From the NCBI GenBank assembly GCA_000431775.1, contig FR888206.1, positions 79,310 through 89,484 on the forward strand: a stretch of 10,175 bases of DNA. The letters run 5' to 3'. Under the pieces are notes generated by a model. That model ran no database searches. It had not been told where the DNA came from and was given only the letters and a program-made list of their open reading frames with translations. How positions within the stretch are numbered: position 1 is the first letter of the stretch; each line of letters opens with the position of its first letter. The DNA comes from Clostridium sp. CAG:413. GTDB lineage: Bacteria; Bacillota; Clostridia; Oscillospirales; Acutalibacteraceae. Positions 1 through 6,339 of the stretch are shown in pieces. Made by a program: the position numbers and the translations under genes.

Positions 1-1356
1 ACTGTCCCTCGTCCATGCGGCGCTTGATGCGGCTGTAAAGTCTTTCCCGCCGAGGCGTATATGGCTGCGGCGGTCGTTGCCGTCCATGCCGCAGACTATG
101 GTGTTGTGCTCCGAGCCTTCGTCCCAGGTCATCGTGCATTCATTTTCGCCGAAGTCGAGCACCACGTTGTCAATGTTGCCCGCTCTGTTTGCGCTCATGT
201 ATACAACGGCAAGCGGCAGCATCGAGAGCGGCCAGCCCGCAGCATTGAGCACGGGATTCTTATAAAAGTGTATGGTCTTGCCCTTTATGAATTCCTCCAT
301 AACGCTGCGCGGGGCGGCGGGGAGATTCGGCAGCGGCGAAAGCTCGGGAAGCTCTATTGCTTCCTTGGGTCTCGCCCTCTTTTTATCAATGAACATCTGC
401 GGGAAGTGGCGGAATATGCAGTCTCTCGTTTTTTGCTCGAGAGTCTCGCAGCAGGTCATGATGAGCTGAGCGTTGTAATCCTTGAATACAATGCCGAACT
501 GCGAGAACATACCGTCCGCGCGGTAGCTGTTCTCCATGGCGTTCATCCAGAAGAAGAAGCCGTAGCCCTTGTTGGAGTCAACGTCGGAATACTGGTTATT
601 CTCGACCTGCTTGCTTGTCGCATGCTCCGCATACCATGCGGGTATGACCTGCTCGCCGGCGTATTTGCCGCCGTTTGCAACGCAGAGGATGAATCTGGCA
701 AGCTCATCGGTGGTGATATACAATCCCCAGCCGCCTGCCTCGATGCCCTGCTGATCATGCTCCCAGAAGGGCCGGCGGGTGATGCCGAGAGGCTCAAACA
801 GGCGGGGAGTGAGGTAGTCTATAACTCCCATGCCGGTGAGCTTCTTGATTATAACGCAGCACATATAGGTGTTTTCGCTTATGTAGCGCCAGCTCTCGCC
901 CGGGGCAAAGGCCCACTTGGAGGCGAAGAAATCCTTGACCCATGTGCCCTTGGTCTTGTCGCTGAGCAGGCTGACATCCTTGCCCGCCGTCATGGTGAGC
1001 AGGTGATATATCGTCAGCTTCTCGAGGTTATCGTCGTACTTCTTGGGTCTGTATTCGGGGAAAAGGTCGATCACCTTTGTGTCGAGCGTGAGCAGACCCT
1101 CGTCAATGGCGAAGCCTATCGCCACGGAGGTGAAGCTCTTGCTGACCGAATACATTGTGTGCGGCGCTTCCTTGCAGTAGGGGTAGCGGTAGCTCTCATA
1201 GGCTATCTTGCCTTCCCTTATCAGCATGAGGGAGTGGACCTCGATATTGCTCTGATCGAAGTCGTCGATGAGAGCTTTTATCTCGTTGCGGTCAATGCCG
1301 ACCTGCTCGGGAAAGGAGGCTCTCGGTATGTCTTTGGTTATTTTCTTTTCTGCCAT
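1..1356 (-). CDS. Serine hydrolase of the beta-lactamase / class C penicillin-binding fold (3' end outside window)
   Basis: Reading leftwards from ATG at 1356, the frame stays open for 452 codons to the window edge, so the C-terminus is missing. Seen: YSVSK at residues 69-73 gives the SxxK motif with nucleophile Ser70 and Lys73. ISENTY at 159-164 sits where the family's YxN motif lies (here S-E-N). YRADG at 277-281 sits where the K/HxG motif lies. HLLTMTAG (117-124) and GGWGLYIT (208-215) are typical of this COG1680-type family. Residues from about 330 on are an extra region I do not recognise. No signal peptide is visible, so the protein is probably cytoplasmic. GGAG at 1368-1365, 8 bases before the ATG, supports the start. 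Family members act as esterases, D-amino-acid peptidases or amidases, and the substrate cannot be told here. It diverges from lexA. True antibiotic resistance is unlikely, since this branch is a general hydrolase group. Confidence 0.88.
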   Translation of the reverse strand, partial: MAEKKITKDIPRASFPEQVGIDRNEIKALIDDFDQSNIEVHSLMLIREGKIAYESYRYPYCKEAPHTMYSVSKSFTSVAIGFAIDEGLLTLDTKVIDLFPEYRPKKYDDNLEKLTIYHLLTMTAGKDVSLLSDKTKGTWVKDFFASKWAFAPGESWRYISENTYMCCVIIKKLTGMGVIDYLTPRLFEPLGITRRPFWEHDQQGIEAGGWGLYITTDELARFILCVANGGKYAGEQVIPAWYAEHATSKQVENNQYSDVDSNKGYGFFFWMNAMENSYRADGMFSQFGIVFKDYNAQLIMTCCETLEQKTRDCIFRHFPQMFIDKKRARPKEAIELPELSPLPNLPAAPRSVMEEFIKGKTIHFYKNPVLNAAGWPLSMLPLAVVYMSANRAGNIDNVVLDFGENECTMTWDEGSEHNTIVCGMDGNDRRSHIRLGGKDFTAASSAAWTRDS

Positions 1357-1376
1357 AACATTATCTCCGTTTCTCA

Positions 1377-1447
1377 AAAAATTCTGTTTCCCCAAATTTC
1401 GATTTAATATTATAACACATTTAAACAAAAAATAGAACAGAATTTTT
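1377..1447. repeat. Perfect 12-bp inverted repeat bracketing the hydrolase promoter
   Basis: AAAAATTCTGTT at 1377-1388 is exactly reverse-complementary to AACAGAATTTTT at 1436-1447, with 47 bases between. The right arm overlaps the expected -35 position of the leftward hydrolase promoter and the left arm lies just inside its transcript. Because the transcript should begin near 1402, both arms would not be in one RNA. A DNA-level operator pair is therefore more likely than an RNA hairpin. This role is inferred from position only. Confidence 0.6.
1409..1417 (-). promoter_or_regulatory. Extended -10 promoter of the serine hydrolase
   Basis: On the minus strand TATAAT occupies 1414-1409 and is preceded by TGT (1417-1415), an extended -10 of the TGnTATAAT type. 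The hexamer 17 bases upstream (1437-1432, TTCTAT) matches the -35 consensus poorly, so the promoter would depend on the extended -10. The predicted start near 1402 leaves a leader of about 45 bases before the ATG at 1356. Confidence 0.65.
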
Positions 1448-1469
1448 AAAAAATTATCAAAAAAATTAT

Positions 1470-1504
1470 CAAACAAATGTTTGCATTTCACGAACATTTG
1501 TGCT
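1470..1504 (+). promoter_or_regulatory. Two LexA-box-like operators on the lexA promoter
   Basis: The Gram-positive SOS box consensus is CGAACRNRYGTTYC. Site 1 (1470-1483, centre AAACAAATGTTT) matches 12 of 14 positions and is symmetric. Site 2 (1491-1504, starting CGAACATTTGT) matches 11 of 14. Site 1 covers the -35 box and site 2 fills the spacer up to the -10. Bound LexA would therefore block RNA polymerase, giving the usual autorepression. Matches were counted by eye and binding is inferred. Confidence 0.7.
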
Positions 1505-1509
1505 ATAAT
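1481..1509 (+). promoter_or_regulatory. lexA promoter (sigma-A type)
   Basis: TTGCAT at 1481-1486 and TATAAT at 1504-1509 are 17 bases apart, and TGC precedes the -10 (extended -10). The very A/T-rich stretch just upstream contains the decamer AAATTATCAA twice (1451-1460 and 1463-1472, period 12) and could act as an UP element. Transcription should start near 1516, leaving a leader of about 55 bases. An inverted pair TTTGA/TCAAA (1525-1529 and 1535-1539) lies just after the start site; its role is unknown. Confidence 0.82.
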
Positions 1510-1572
1510 AGAGTCGCACGAAAGTTTGAACGCGTCAAAATTCTAAATTATAATTAAGAAAGAGGTTTTATC

Positions 1573-2163
1573 ATGAAGCCGATAACTCCGATTCAGCAGC
1601 GGATATATGAATTCCTTGTCGACAGGTCAAAGGAGGGCATGACCCCGAGCGTGCGCGAGATAGGCGCGGCGGTCGGCCTGCGCTCCACCTCGTCCGTCCA
1701 GGCGAATCTTGACTCGCTCGAGGCGGCCGGCTATATCGAGCGCCCCCCGATGCTCAAGAGGTGCATAAGGATAGTCGGTCAGGCGGATAACGTGACCCAT
1801 GTGCCCGTGCTCGGCACCGTCACCGCAGGCTCGCCGATACTCGCCGTGCAGGATATCGAGGGCTATTTGCCCTTCTCAATGCCCGGCGCACAGGATAAGG
1901 AGCTTTTTGCCCTTAAAGTCAGGGGCGAGAGCATGATTCAGGCCGGTATTCTTGACGGCGATATCGTCATCGTTGAGCGCACCCCGACCGCCGTCAACGG
2001 CGAAATGGTCGTCGCTCTTATTGATGATTCCGCCACGGTCAAGACCTTCTATAAAGAGAACGGCCACTTCCGCCTCCAGCCGGAGAATGATACATACGAG
2101 CCAATTATCGTCAATGAGGTCGTCATTCTCGGCAAGGTCATTGCAAGCTACAGATATTATTGA
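1573..2163 (+). CDS. lexA: LexA, SOS response repressor and self-cleaving protease
   Basis: A 196-residue protein of normal LexA length. Residues 1-66 form the winged-helix DNA-binding domain, with the typical TPSVREIGAAVGL (24-36) followed by STSSVQANLDSLEAAGYI (38-55). The C-terminal S24-type peptidase domain has the self-cleavage bond Ala85-Gly86 (VTAGSP) and the catalytic dyad Ser120 (GESM) and Lys157 (ATVKTFY). As known for the family, RecA-ssDNA filaments trigger cleavage, which lifts repression of DNA repair genes. AGAGG at 1561-1565, 7 bases before the ATG, supports the start. LexA-box-like sites on its own promoter suggest autoregulation. A cysteine hydrolase gene follows after 35 bases with no terminator visible between them. 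Nothing is missing from the protein. Confidence 0.97.
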   Translation: MKPITPIQQRIYEFLVDRSKEGMTPSVREIGAAVGLRSTSSVQANLDSLEAAGYIERPPMLKRCIRIVGQADNVTHVPVLGTVTAGSPILAVQDIEGYLPFSMPGAQDKELFALKVRGESMIQAGILDGDIVIVERTPTAVNGEMVVALIDDSATVKTFYKENGHFRLQPENDTYEPIIVNEVVILGKVIASYRYY

Positions 2164-2198
2164 CAGTCGCATTATTGCGAACGGGCAGAGGGAAATAT

Positions 2199-2687
2199 AT
2201 GAAAAATCAGGCTTTGGTCGTTATCGACCTGCAAAATGACATCACCAAAAACTATAAGGACATCATCGAGTCGGTCAATCGGGCGATAGAGCGGGCGGCG
2301 GCAAACGATATGCATATCGTCTATATCCGCCACAACAATCTCTCTGCAGGTACTCGCACTTTTAAGGCGGGCACAAGGGGCGCCGAGTTCGTGCCGGAGC
2401 TTGAGATAGTATCCGACAATGTTTTTACCAAAACCAAGAGCAATGCCCTGACAAGCGAAGAATTCTCCGCATTCATAGCGGATAACGGCATTAATGAATT
2501 CTTTGTGGCGGGTGCGGACGCAACGGCGTGCATAAAATCCACCTGCTACAATATGACGAAAGCGGGCTACGCAGTCAACGTGCTTTCGGATTGCGTCACC
2601 AGCTATGATAAAAAGAAAATTCCGGAAATGCTGACCTATTACGCTGATAAAGGCTGCACGGTCAATACGCTCGATGAGATCATGTGA
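2199..2687 (+). CDS. Isochorismatase-like cysteine hydrolase
   Basis: A 162-residue single-domain protein of the isochorismatase/nicotinamidase superfamily. The catalytic triad can be read as Asp10 (VVIDLQND), Lys78 (TKTKSNAL, aligned with the family's K-x-x-x-S-A-F) and Cys111 (GADATACIKST, where most relatives have a GVxTxxCV-like string). The family hydrolyses amides or vinyl ethers such as nicotinamide, ureas or isochorismate. Nothing here fixes the substrate, and no siderophore or NAD-salvage neighbours are present. The start was set at ATG 2199 because AGAGGG (2187-2192) lies 6 bases upstream and the family's first beta strand begins at once. An in-frame TTG at 2160 overlaps the lexA stop but lacks a ribosome site. 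It is probably cotranscribed with lexA, which would place it under SOS control; this is inference. Confidence 0.88.
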   Translation: MKNQALVVIDLQNDITKNYKDIIESVNRAIERAAANDMHIVYIRHNNLSAGTRTFKAGTRGAEFVPELEIVSDNVFTKTKSNALTSEEFSAFIADNGINEFFVAGADATACIKSTCYNMTKAGYAVNVLSDCVTSYDKKKIPEMLTYYADKGCTVNTLDEIM

Positions 2688-2692
2688 GCAAC

Positions 2693-2738
2693 TGCAATTT
2701 TTCAGCGGTGTTGTTATTGCTGAATTGCATTTATTTTA
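2693..2738 (+). terminator. Probable intrinsic terminator after the lexA-hydrolase unit
   Basis: TGCAATT (2693-2699) pairs with AATTGCA (2723-2729) and CAGC (2703-2706) pairs with GCTG (2719-2722), leaving a small TTT bulge. TTTATTTTA follows. The stem is AT-rich and bulged, so termination may be partial. It begins 6 bases after the stop codon. Confidence 0.55.
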
Positions 2739-2814
2739 TGAGGCGCTGATATTGCCGTACTTTATTATCTATTGTCGAGCTTGTGAGACAGATGAGGTGT
2801 GCCGCAGGCAATTT

Positions 2815-2965
2815 GCAGTTTGATAAATCAATCCTCCGTCACGACTTCGTCGTGCCATCTTCTTTTCTAAGGAGGCCACGATAGCTGTCGGCTCACAGTC
2901 AAGCCGTCTCCCTTGTGTAAAGGGAGCTGTCGCGGAGCGACTGAGGGATTGACTTGTCAAACTGC
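2815..2965. repeat. MITE-like palindromic element with terminal inverted repeats
   Basis: Bases 2815-2834 and 2946-2965 are inverted copies matching at 18 of 20 positions. Inside are two inverted related units. In unit A, CACGAC/GTCGTG (2840-2845, 2849-2854) lies within outer CCTCC/GGAGG. In unit B, CTCCCTT/AAGGGAG (2908-2914, 2920-2926) is followed by GTCGC/GCGAC (2929-2933, 2937-2941). A short stem CGGCT/AGCCG (2889-2893, 2902-2906) joins them. There is no plausible coding frame. I see no clear target-site duplication. The sequence resembles short palindromic repeats common in gut Firmicutes; that resemblance is from memory and not searched. Confidence 0.7.
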
Positions 2966-2980
2966 CGCTAACCTCTTAGA

Positions 2981-3013
2981 CTCCCTCCGGAGGGAGCTGT
3001 CCGTAGGACTGAG
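2981..3013. repeat. Third hairpin unit related to the neighbouring element
   Basis: CTCCCTCCGGAGGGAG (2981-2996) is a perfect 16-base palindrome. It is followed by GTCC/GGAC (2999-3002, 3006-3009) and CTGAGGG. The order matches unit B of the upstream element, including the exact shared string AGGGAGCTGTC (2921-2931 and 2991-3001, 70 bases apart). It is in the same orientation as unit B and looks like a truncated or decayed copy. Confidence 0.65.
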
Positions 3014-3065
3014 GGCGTTTTGACTGAGTTTCAACCCATTCTTTTATATCAACCGCATCATAAGT

Positions 3066-3103
3066 GCAAAAACCGCACCCGTGTATTCGGCACGGATGCG
3101 GTT
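3066..3103 (-). terminator. Intrinsic terminator of the GH3 gene
   Basis: AACCGCA (3071-3077) pairs with TGCGGTT (3097-3103) and CCGTG (3079-3083) with CACGG (3091-3095), with one mismatch and a 7-base loop. Read leftwards the stem ends in TTTTT (3072-3068). It lies 20 bases beyond the GH3 stop codon. Confidence 0.85.
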
Positions 3104-3122
3104 AGTTTGTTTTACAGCGAAA

Positions 3123-5735
3123 TCAGAGCACATAGCGGAGCAGCCAGAGCACTACGTTCATCGTGTTGTTGAGCACATAGCGCAGAGCCGAGAAAGCGTA
3201 GGGGAATTCAAAATTCCAATCCGAGGGCTTTTGCAGCGAAGCCGCCAGCGAATCGTCATAGACTTTTTCGGGGTGCAGGAAGGCTCTGGTCTGCATTTTG
3301 GCGATGCAAAGATTCTTACAGGCCTCGCGCAGCGCCTTGCCGAAGCCGATGGGGTCGCGGCGGTAGGCGAGCTTGATGGCAGCCACATGCGAGGGCTTGT
3401 TGAGCGCCCAGATGCCGGTGAGTATCGTGTCGTTGCCGTTATAGACGGCGAGCACGGGATTCATGTAACCGGTGCCGGTGAAGTTGCTCGAGTAGTCGGA
3501 GACAACGAAGCCCTCGAAGCCCCATTCCGTGCGGAGCAGGTCGTTCAGCAGCGCGGAGCTTGCGCCGCACCATACGGTGCCGAGCCTGTCAAAAGCGGAC
3601 ATGATGCCGCAGCATTTTGTCTCCTTAATGGGTATCTCAAATGCCTTGAGATAGATCTCTCTCATCGTTTGCTCATCCGCCCAGGTGTAGATGCCCGCGC
3701 GGTTGGATTCCTGATCGTTGAGCACGAAATGCTTTATTGTGGTCACAAGCCCCTGAGAGGCGCAGCCCGAGATGATTGCACTCGCCATCTTGCCCGATAT
3801 CACGGGATCCTCGGAGAAATACTCGAAGTTCCTGCCTGCCATCGGGTTGCGGTGGATATTCACGCCGGGCGCATACCAGATATCCGTGCCTATATCCTCG
3901 GCCTCTTTGCCGACTCCCTCGCCCATCTTCTCGGCGAGCGGGCAGTTCCAGGTGCAGGCGATAGCCGTCTCACAGGGATATGCCGTGCCGCAGTCGGTGT
4001 AGAGCAGGCCGTTCCTGCCCTTGACGCTGGAGGGGCCGTCGTTATCCATCGTGTGCGGGATGCCGAGGCGCTCAACGCCGTAGGTCTCGTAGCCGCCGTC
4101 GATAACGAGCATGGTTATTTCGTCAAGCGTGAGCTGGTCGAGAAATGCGTCCCAAAGGCTCTCATCCTCATAAACGTCGCGAAGGGTTATCGTTTTGTCA
4201 TATTTAACGCCCGTCTTCGGCACCTCGCCCTCGGTCATGGGGTCGGGGAGCTTGTCGGAATTCTTGACCGCTTCGCTTGCGGTCAGGGCTCTGAACTGCG
4301 GATAGGTGCCCTCGGGGTCGCTGCGTGAGAGAATGGTGTATCCGCCGTAAACGTCGTCAAAGAGATTTTTAATTTCCGCCCCGGTTGCGGAGTCGGTCTT
4401 GATGACCTTGTCTTTGCCAAGGGTGTAGGTGAATTCGCCGTAATGCTCGCGGATATCCGAGGCGGCGTAAATTTTGTATTCGCCTTTTTCAAGCACCCAC
4501 GCCTGCCTGTCGGCGCGGTCGTATGACGCCATGTCGTTTATATCGAATGAGACGGTCACTGTCTCGCTCTCGCCGGGGGCGAGCAGGCGGGTCTTGGCAA
4601 AGCCGCCGAGGCAGATCGCGCTCTTCTCAAGCCCGCCGACATAATAGGGCGCGCTGTAATAGAGTTGCACCACGTCCTTGCCGCTGCGTTTGCCGGTGTT
4701 GATGACTTTGACCTTGGCGGTTATCTTGCCGCCCGAGGTGCTGCTGCCGATAAGCTGTCTGTCAAAGCTCGTGTAGGAGAGGCCGTAGCCGAAGGGGTAT
4801 TGCACCTTATCCTTGGCGAACGTCTCGAAATATCTGTAGCCTACATAGATGCCCTCAAGGTACTCGACGTAGTATTCGCCGCCCTTGTATCTGTTTGAGC
4901 CGAAGCATTCGGTCGACGGGTGATCCTCGACCTTGTACGCTACGGTGTCGGCGAGCTTGCCCGAGGGGTTGACCTTGCCGCAGAGCATACGGGCGACTGC
5001 GGTCATGCCGAATTCGCCGGGGATCCATATCATCGCCGCCGCCTTGATGCTGTCGTATTCGTCGAGCCAGCCCATCTCCATGATGTTGCCCGTGTTGAAG
5101 AGCACTACAACATTCTCAAATGTCGAAGTGACCTTCTCTACAAGCTCTTTTTCCGTCTTGCTCAGGCGGAGCACGTCGGCGGTGAGATCCTTATTCTCGG
5201 CACTCGTGCGGCTTATCATTATCAGAGCCGTGTCGGAGAATTCGGCGGCTCTTGCCATTACGCTGTCGGTCAGCTTCCTTGTCGCCATTTCTTCAAGTGA
5301 ATTCTTGGCAAGCACGAGCTGGAGCAGGTTGTTGATAACGGTGTTGTCCGTCTTGGGCATTTCGTTTGAGCCGCAGTTCTTCTCATAGAGCTTGCGAAGC
5401 TCGGTGTTGTATTCGATACCCTCCGCATCGAGAGCTTCATAGAAGGTAACGGGGTCGTCGGTCGTTATTGCGCCGGAGCCTGCGCCGCCGAGGAAGGGGC
5501 AGACGGAGCCTGCGCCGAAGATATTTATCTTTTTACCCTCGAGCGGGAGGACGTTATCCTCATTTTTGAGCAGAACTATGCCCTCGCTCTCAAGCTCGAC
5601 CGCCGTTTGGCTCGTCTCGGCGATTATGTCGGGGTCGATATTGCCGCTTGTAGCCGAAACCGTCGGCAGAGCGACCGAGAGCAGGATGACTGCCGCCATT
5701 GCGAGCGACAGGAGCTTAAACAGTCTTTTCTTCAT
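3123..5735 (-). CDS. Secreted family 3 glycoside hydrolase with permuted domain order (beta-glucosidase-like)
   Basis: 870 residues. A signal peptide with basic start and hydrophobic core ends in VSA (26-28), so the enzyme is exported. The domain order is reversed relative to most GH3 enzymes. The domain usually C-terminal comes first (about 40-320; LLKNEDNVLPL at 55-65, FGYGLSYTSF at 315-324). An Fn3-like domain follows (about 335-435), and the catalytic TIM barrel is last (about 515-825). Barrel landmarks are Asp566 (NDGPSS), RNFEYFSEDP (635-644), KHF (668-670) and VVSDY, with probable nucleophile Asp747. The acid/base is probably Glu180 (RTSAENKD), by analogy with permuted relatives. It likely releases glucose or another sugar from beta-linked oligosaccharides or glycosides; the sugar cannot be fixed. 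The last 20 or so residues are hydrophobic and may anchor the protein. GAGGTG lies 5 bases before the ATG. It has its own promoter and terminator. Confidence 0.92.
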   Translation of the reverse strand: MKKRLFKLLSLAMAAVILLSVALPTVSATSGNIDPDIIAETSQTAVELESEGIVLLKNEDNVLPLEGKKINIFGAGSVCPFLGGAGSGAITTDDPVTFYEALDAEGIEYNTELRKLYEKNCGSNEMPKTDNTVINNLLQLVLAKNSLEEMATRKLTDSVMARAAEFSDTALIMISRTSAENKDLTADVLRLSKTEKELVEKVTSTFENVVVLFNTGNIMEMGWLDEYDSIKAAAMIWIPGEFGMTAVARMLCGKVNPSGKLADTVAYKVEDHPSTECFGSNRYKGGEYYVEYLEGIYVGYRYFETFAKDKVQYPFGYGLSYTSFDRQLIGSSTSGGKITAKVKVINTGKRSGKDVVQLYYSAPYYVGGLEKSAICLGGFAKTRLLAPGESETVTVSFDINDMASYDRADRQAWVLEKGEYKIYAASDIREHYGEFTYTLGKDKVIKTDSATGAEIKNLFDDVYGGYTILSRSDPEGTYPQFRALTASEAVKNSDKLPDPMTEGEVPKTGVKYDKTITLRDVYEDESLWDAFLDQLTLDEITMLVIDGGYETYGVERLGIPHTMDNDGPSSVKGRNGLLYTDCGTAYPCETAIACTWNCPLAEKMGEGVGKEAEDIGTDIWYAPGVNIHRNPMAGRNFEYFSEDPVISGKMASAIISGCASQGLVTTIKHFVLNDQESNRAGIYTWADEQTMREIYLKAFEIPIKETKCCGIMSAFDRLGTVWCGASSALLNDLLRTEWGFEGFVVSDYSSNFTGTGYMNPVLAVYNGNDTILTGIWALNKPSHVAAIKLAYRRDPIGFGKALREACKNLCIAKMQTRAFLHPEKVYDDSLAASLQKPSDWNFEFPYAFSALRYVLNNTMNVVLWLLRYVL

Positions 5736-5778
5736 AATAACACCTCGTCTGTTGATTTTTGCAAGGTCATATATTTGA

Positions 5779-5807
5779 ATTATATCCTATTCTTTTGATA
5801 AATGCAA
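5779..5807 (-). promoter_or_regulatory. Promoter of the GH3 gene (sigma-A type)
   Basis: On the minus strand TTGCAT (5807-5802) and TATAAT (5784-5779) are separated by 17 bases, the same hexamers and spacing as the lexA promoter. It lies in the 85-base gap after spmB, so the glycosidase can be expressed independently of the sporulation genes. No terminator is visible between spmB and this promoter, so read-through is possible. I saw no catabolite-repression site. Confidence 0.78.
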
Positions 5808-5820
5808 CATCCAAACGGGG

Positions 5821-6339
5821 TCAAATGCTCAGTCTGACCGTCACGGCGGAGAGGATGAAGCTCACAGCGTCGGCAATCAGGGCGGAGGGGACGGTGCAGC
5901 CCGTTTTTTTGACCCTGACAGAGCCGTAATAGACGGTTATAGCGTAAAATGTGGTCTCAGTCGAGCCCATGAGCACCGAGGCTATCCGCCCCTCGAGCGA
6001 ATCGGGGCCGAAATTCGTCAGTATCTGCTCATACATCGTCAGCGAGCCGCTGCCCGAGACGGGGCTGAGCAGGGCGAGCGGAAGCACTCCGCTCGGAATT
6101 CCGCTGAGCTTGGCGATAGGCTCAAGGCAGGCGGAGAGCGCCGAGAGCGCGCCCGAGCAGCGCAGCATACCTACCCCAAGCACAAGGCCCGTCAGCACGG
6201 GCAGCAGTTTCACGGCGCTGCTAAGTCCCTTTGAAGCGCCCTCGACGAATGCGTCAAAGACATTTATTCCCTTAAATAGGCCAAAACTTACTATTCCGAG
6301 GACGATAACGGGCAAAGTCCAATCGACTATTTTTTCCAA
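5821..6339 (-). CDS. spmB: SpmB, spore maturation membrane protein
   Basis: 172 residues, hydrophobic throughout with several membrane segments, the usual size for SpmB. Conserved family strings are SPVSGSGS (92-99) and GSTETTFY (125-132). In Bacillus and Clostridium, SpmA and SpmB are needed for full dehydration of the spore core and so for heat resistance. Their molecular activity is unclear, though they carry the Gate (nucleoside recognition) fold. The start is TTG at 6339, chosen because GGAGGGG (6351-6345) lies 5 bases upstream and the reading frame begins with the family's usual N-terminus. It overlaps the end of spmA by 13 bases, which implies translational coupling. Confidence 0.93.
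   Translation of the reverse strand: MEKIVDWTLPVIVLGIVSFGLFKGINVFDAFVEGASKGLSSAVKLLPVLTGLVLGVGMLRCSGALSALSACLEPIAKLSGIPSGVLPLALLSPVSGSGSLTMYEQILTNFGPDSLEGRIASVLMGSTETTFYAITVYYGSVRVKKTGCTVPSALIADAVSFILSAVTVRLSI

Noticed and set aside
61..1407. A 448-codon rightward open frame opposite the serine hydrolase
   Set aside because: It lies antisense to a gene with clear motifs, has no ribosome site and resembles no family. Long antisense frames arise here because the real genes are GC-rich and avoid codons that read as stops on the other strand.
2160..2201. TTG start at 2160 for the isochorismatase-like gene, overlapping the lexA stop
   Set aside because: The extra 13 residues match nothing in the family, and AGAGGG sits at ideal distance before ATG 2199.
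2769..2960. A 63-codon leftward frame within the repeat element
   Set aside because: It is made of the hairpin repeats, has no ribosome site and no recognisable protein features.
2829..3013. Repeated hairpin units as a small CRISPR array
   Set aside because: Copies are in mixed orientation, differ from each other, and have no uniform repeat-spacer spacing; no cas gene is near.
3081..4328. A 415-codon rightward open frame opposite the GH3 gene
   Set aside because: It starts inside the terminator hairpin and is antisense to conserved GH3 motifs; its composition is that of a shadow frame.
3123..5735. Unusual GH3 domain order as evidence of misassembly or gene rearrangement
   Set aside because: The frame is continuous with signal peptide, promoter and terminator in place, and the same order is established in other rumen and gut bacteria.
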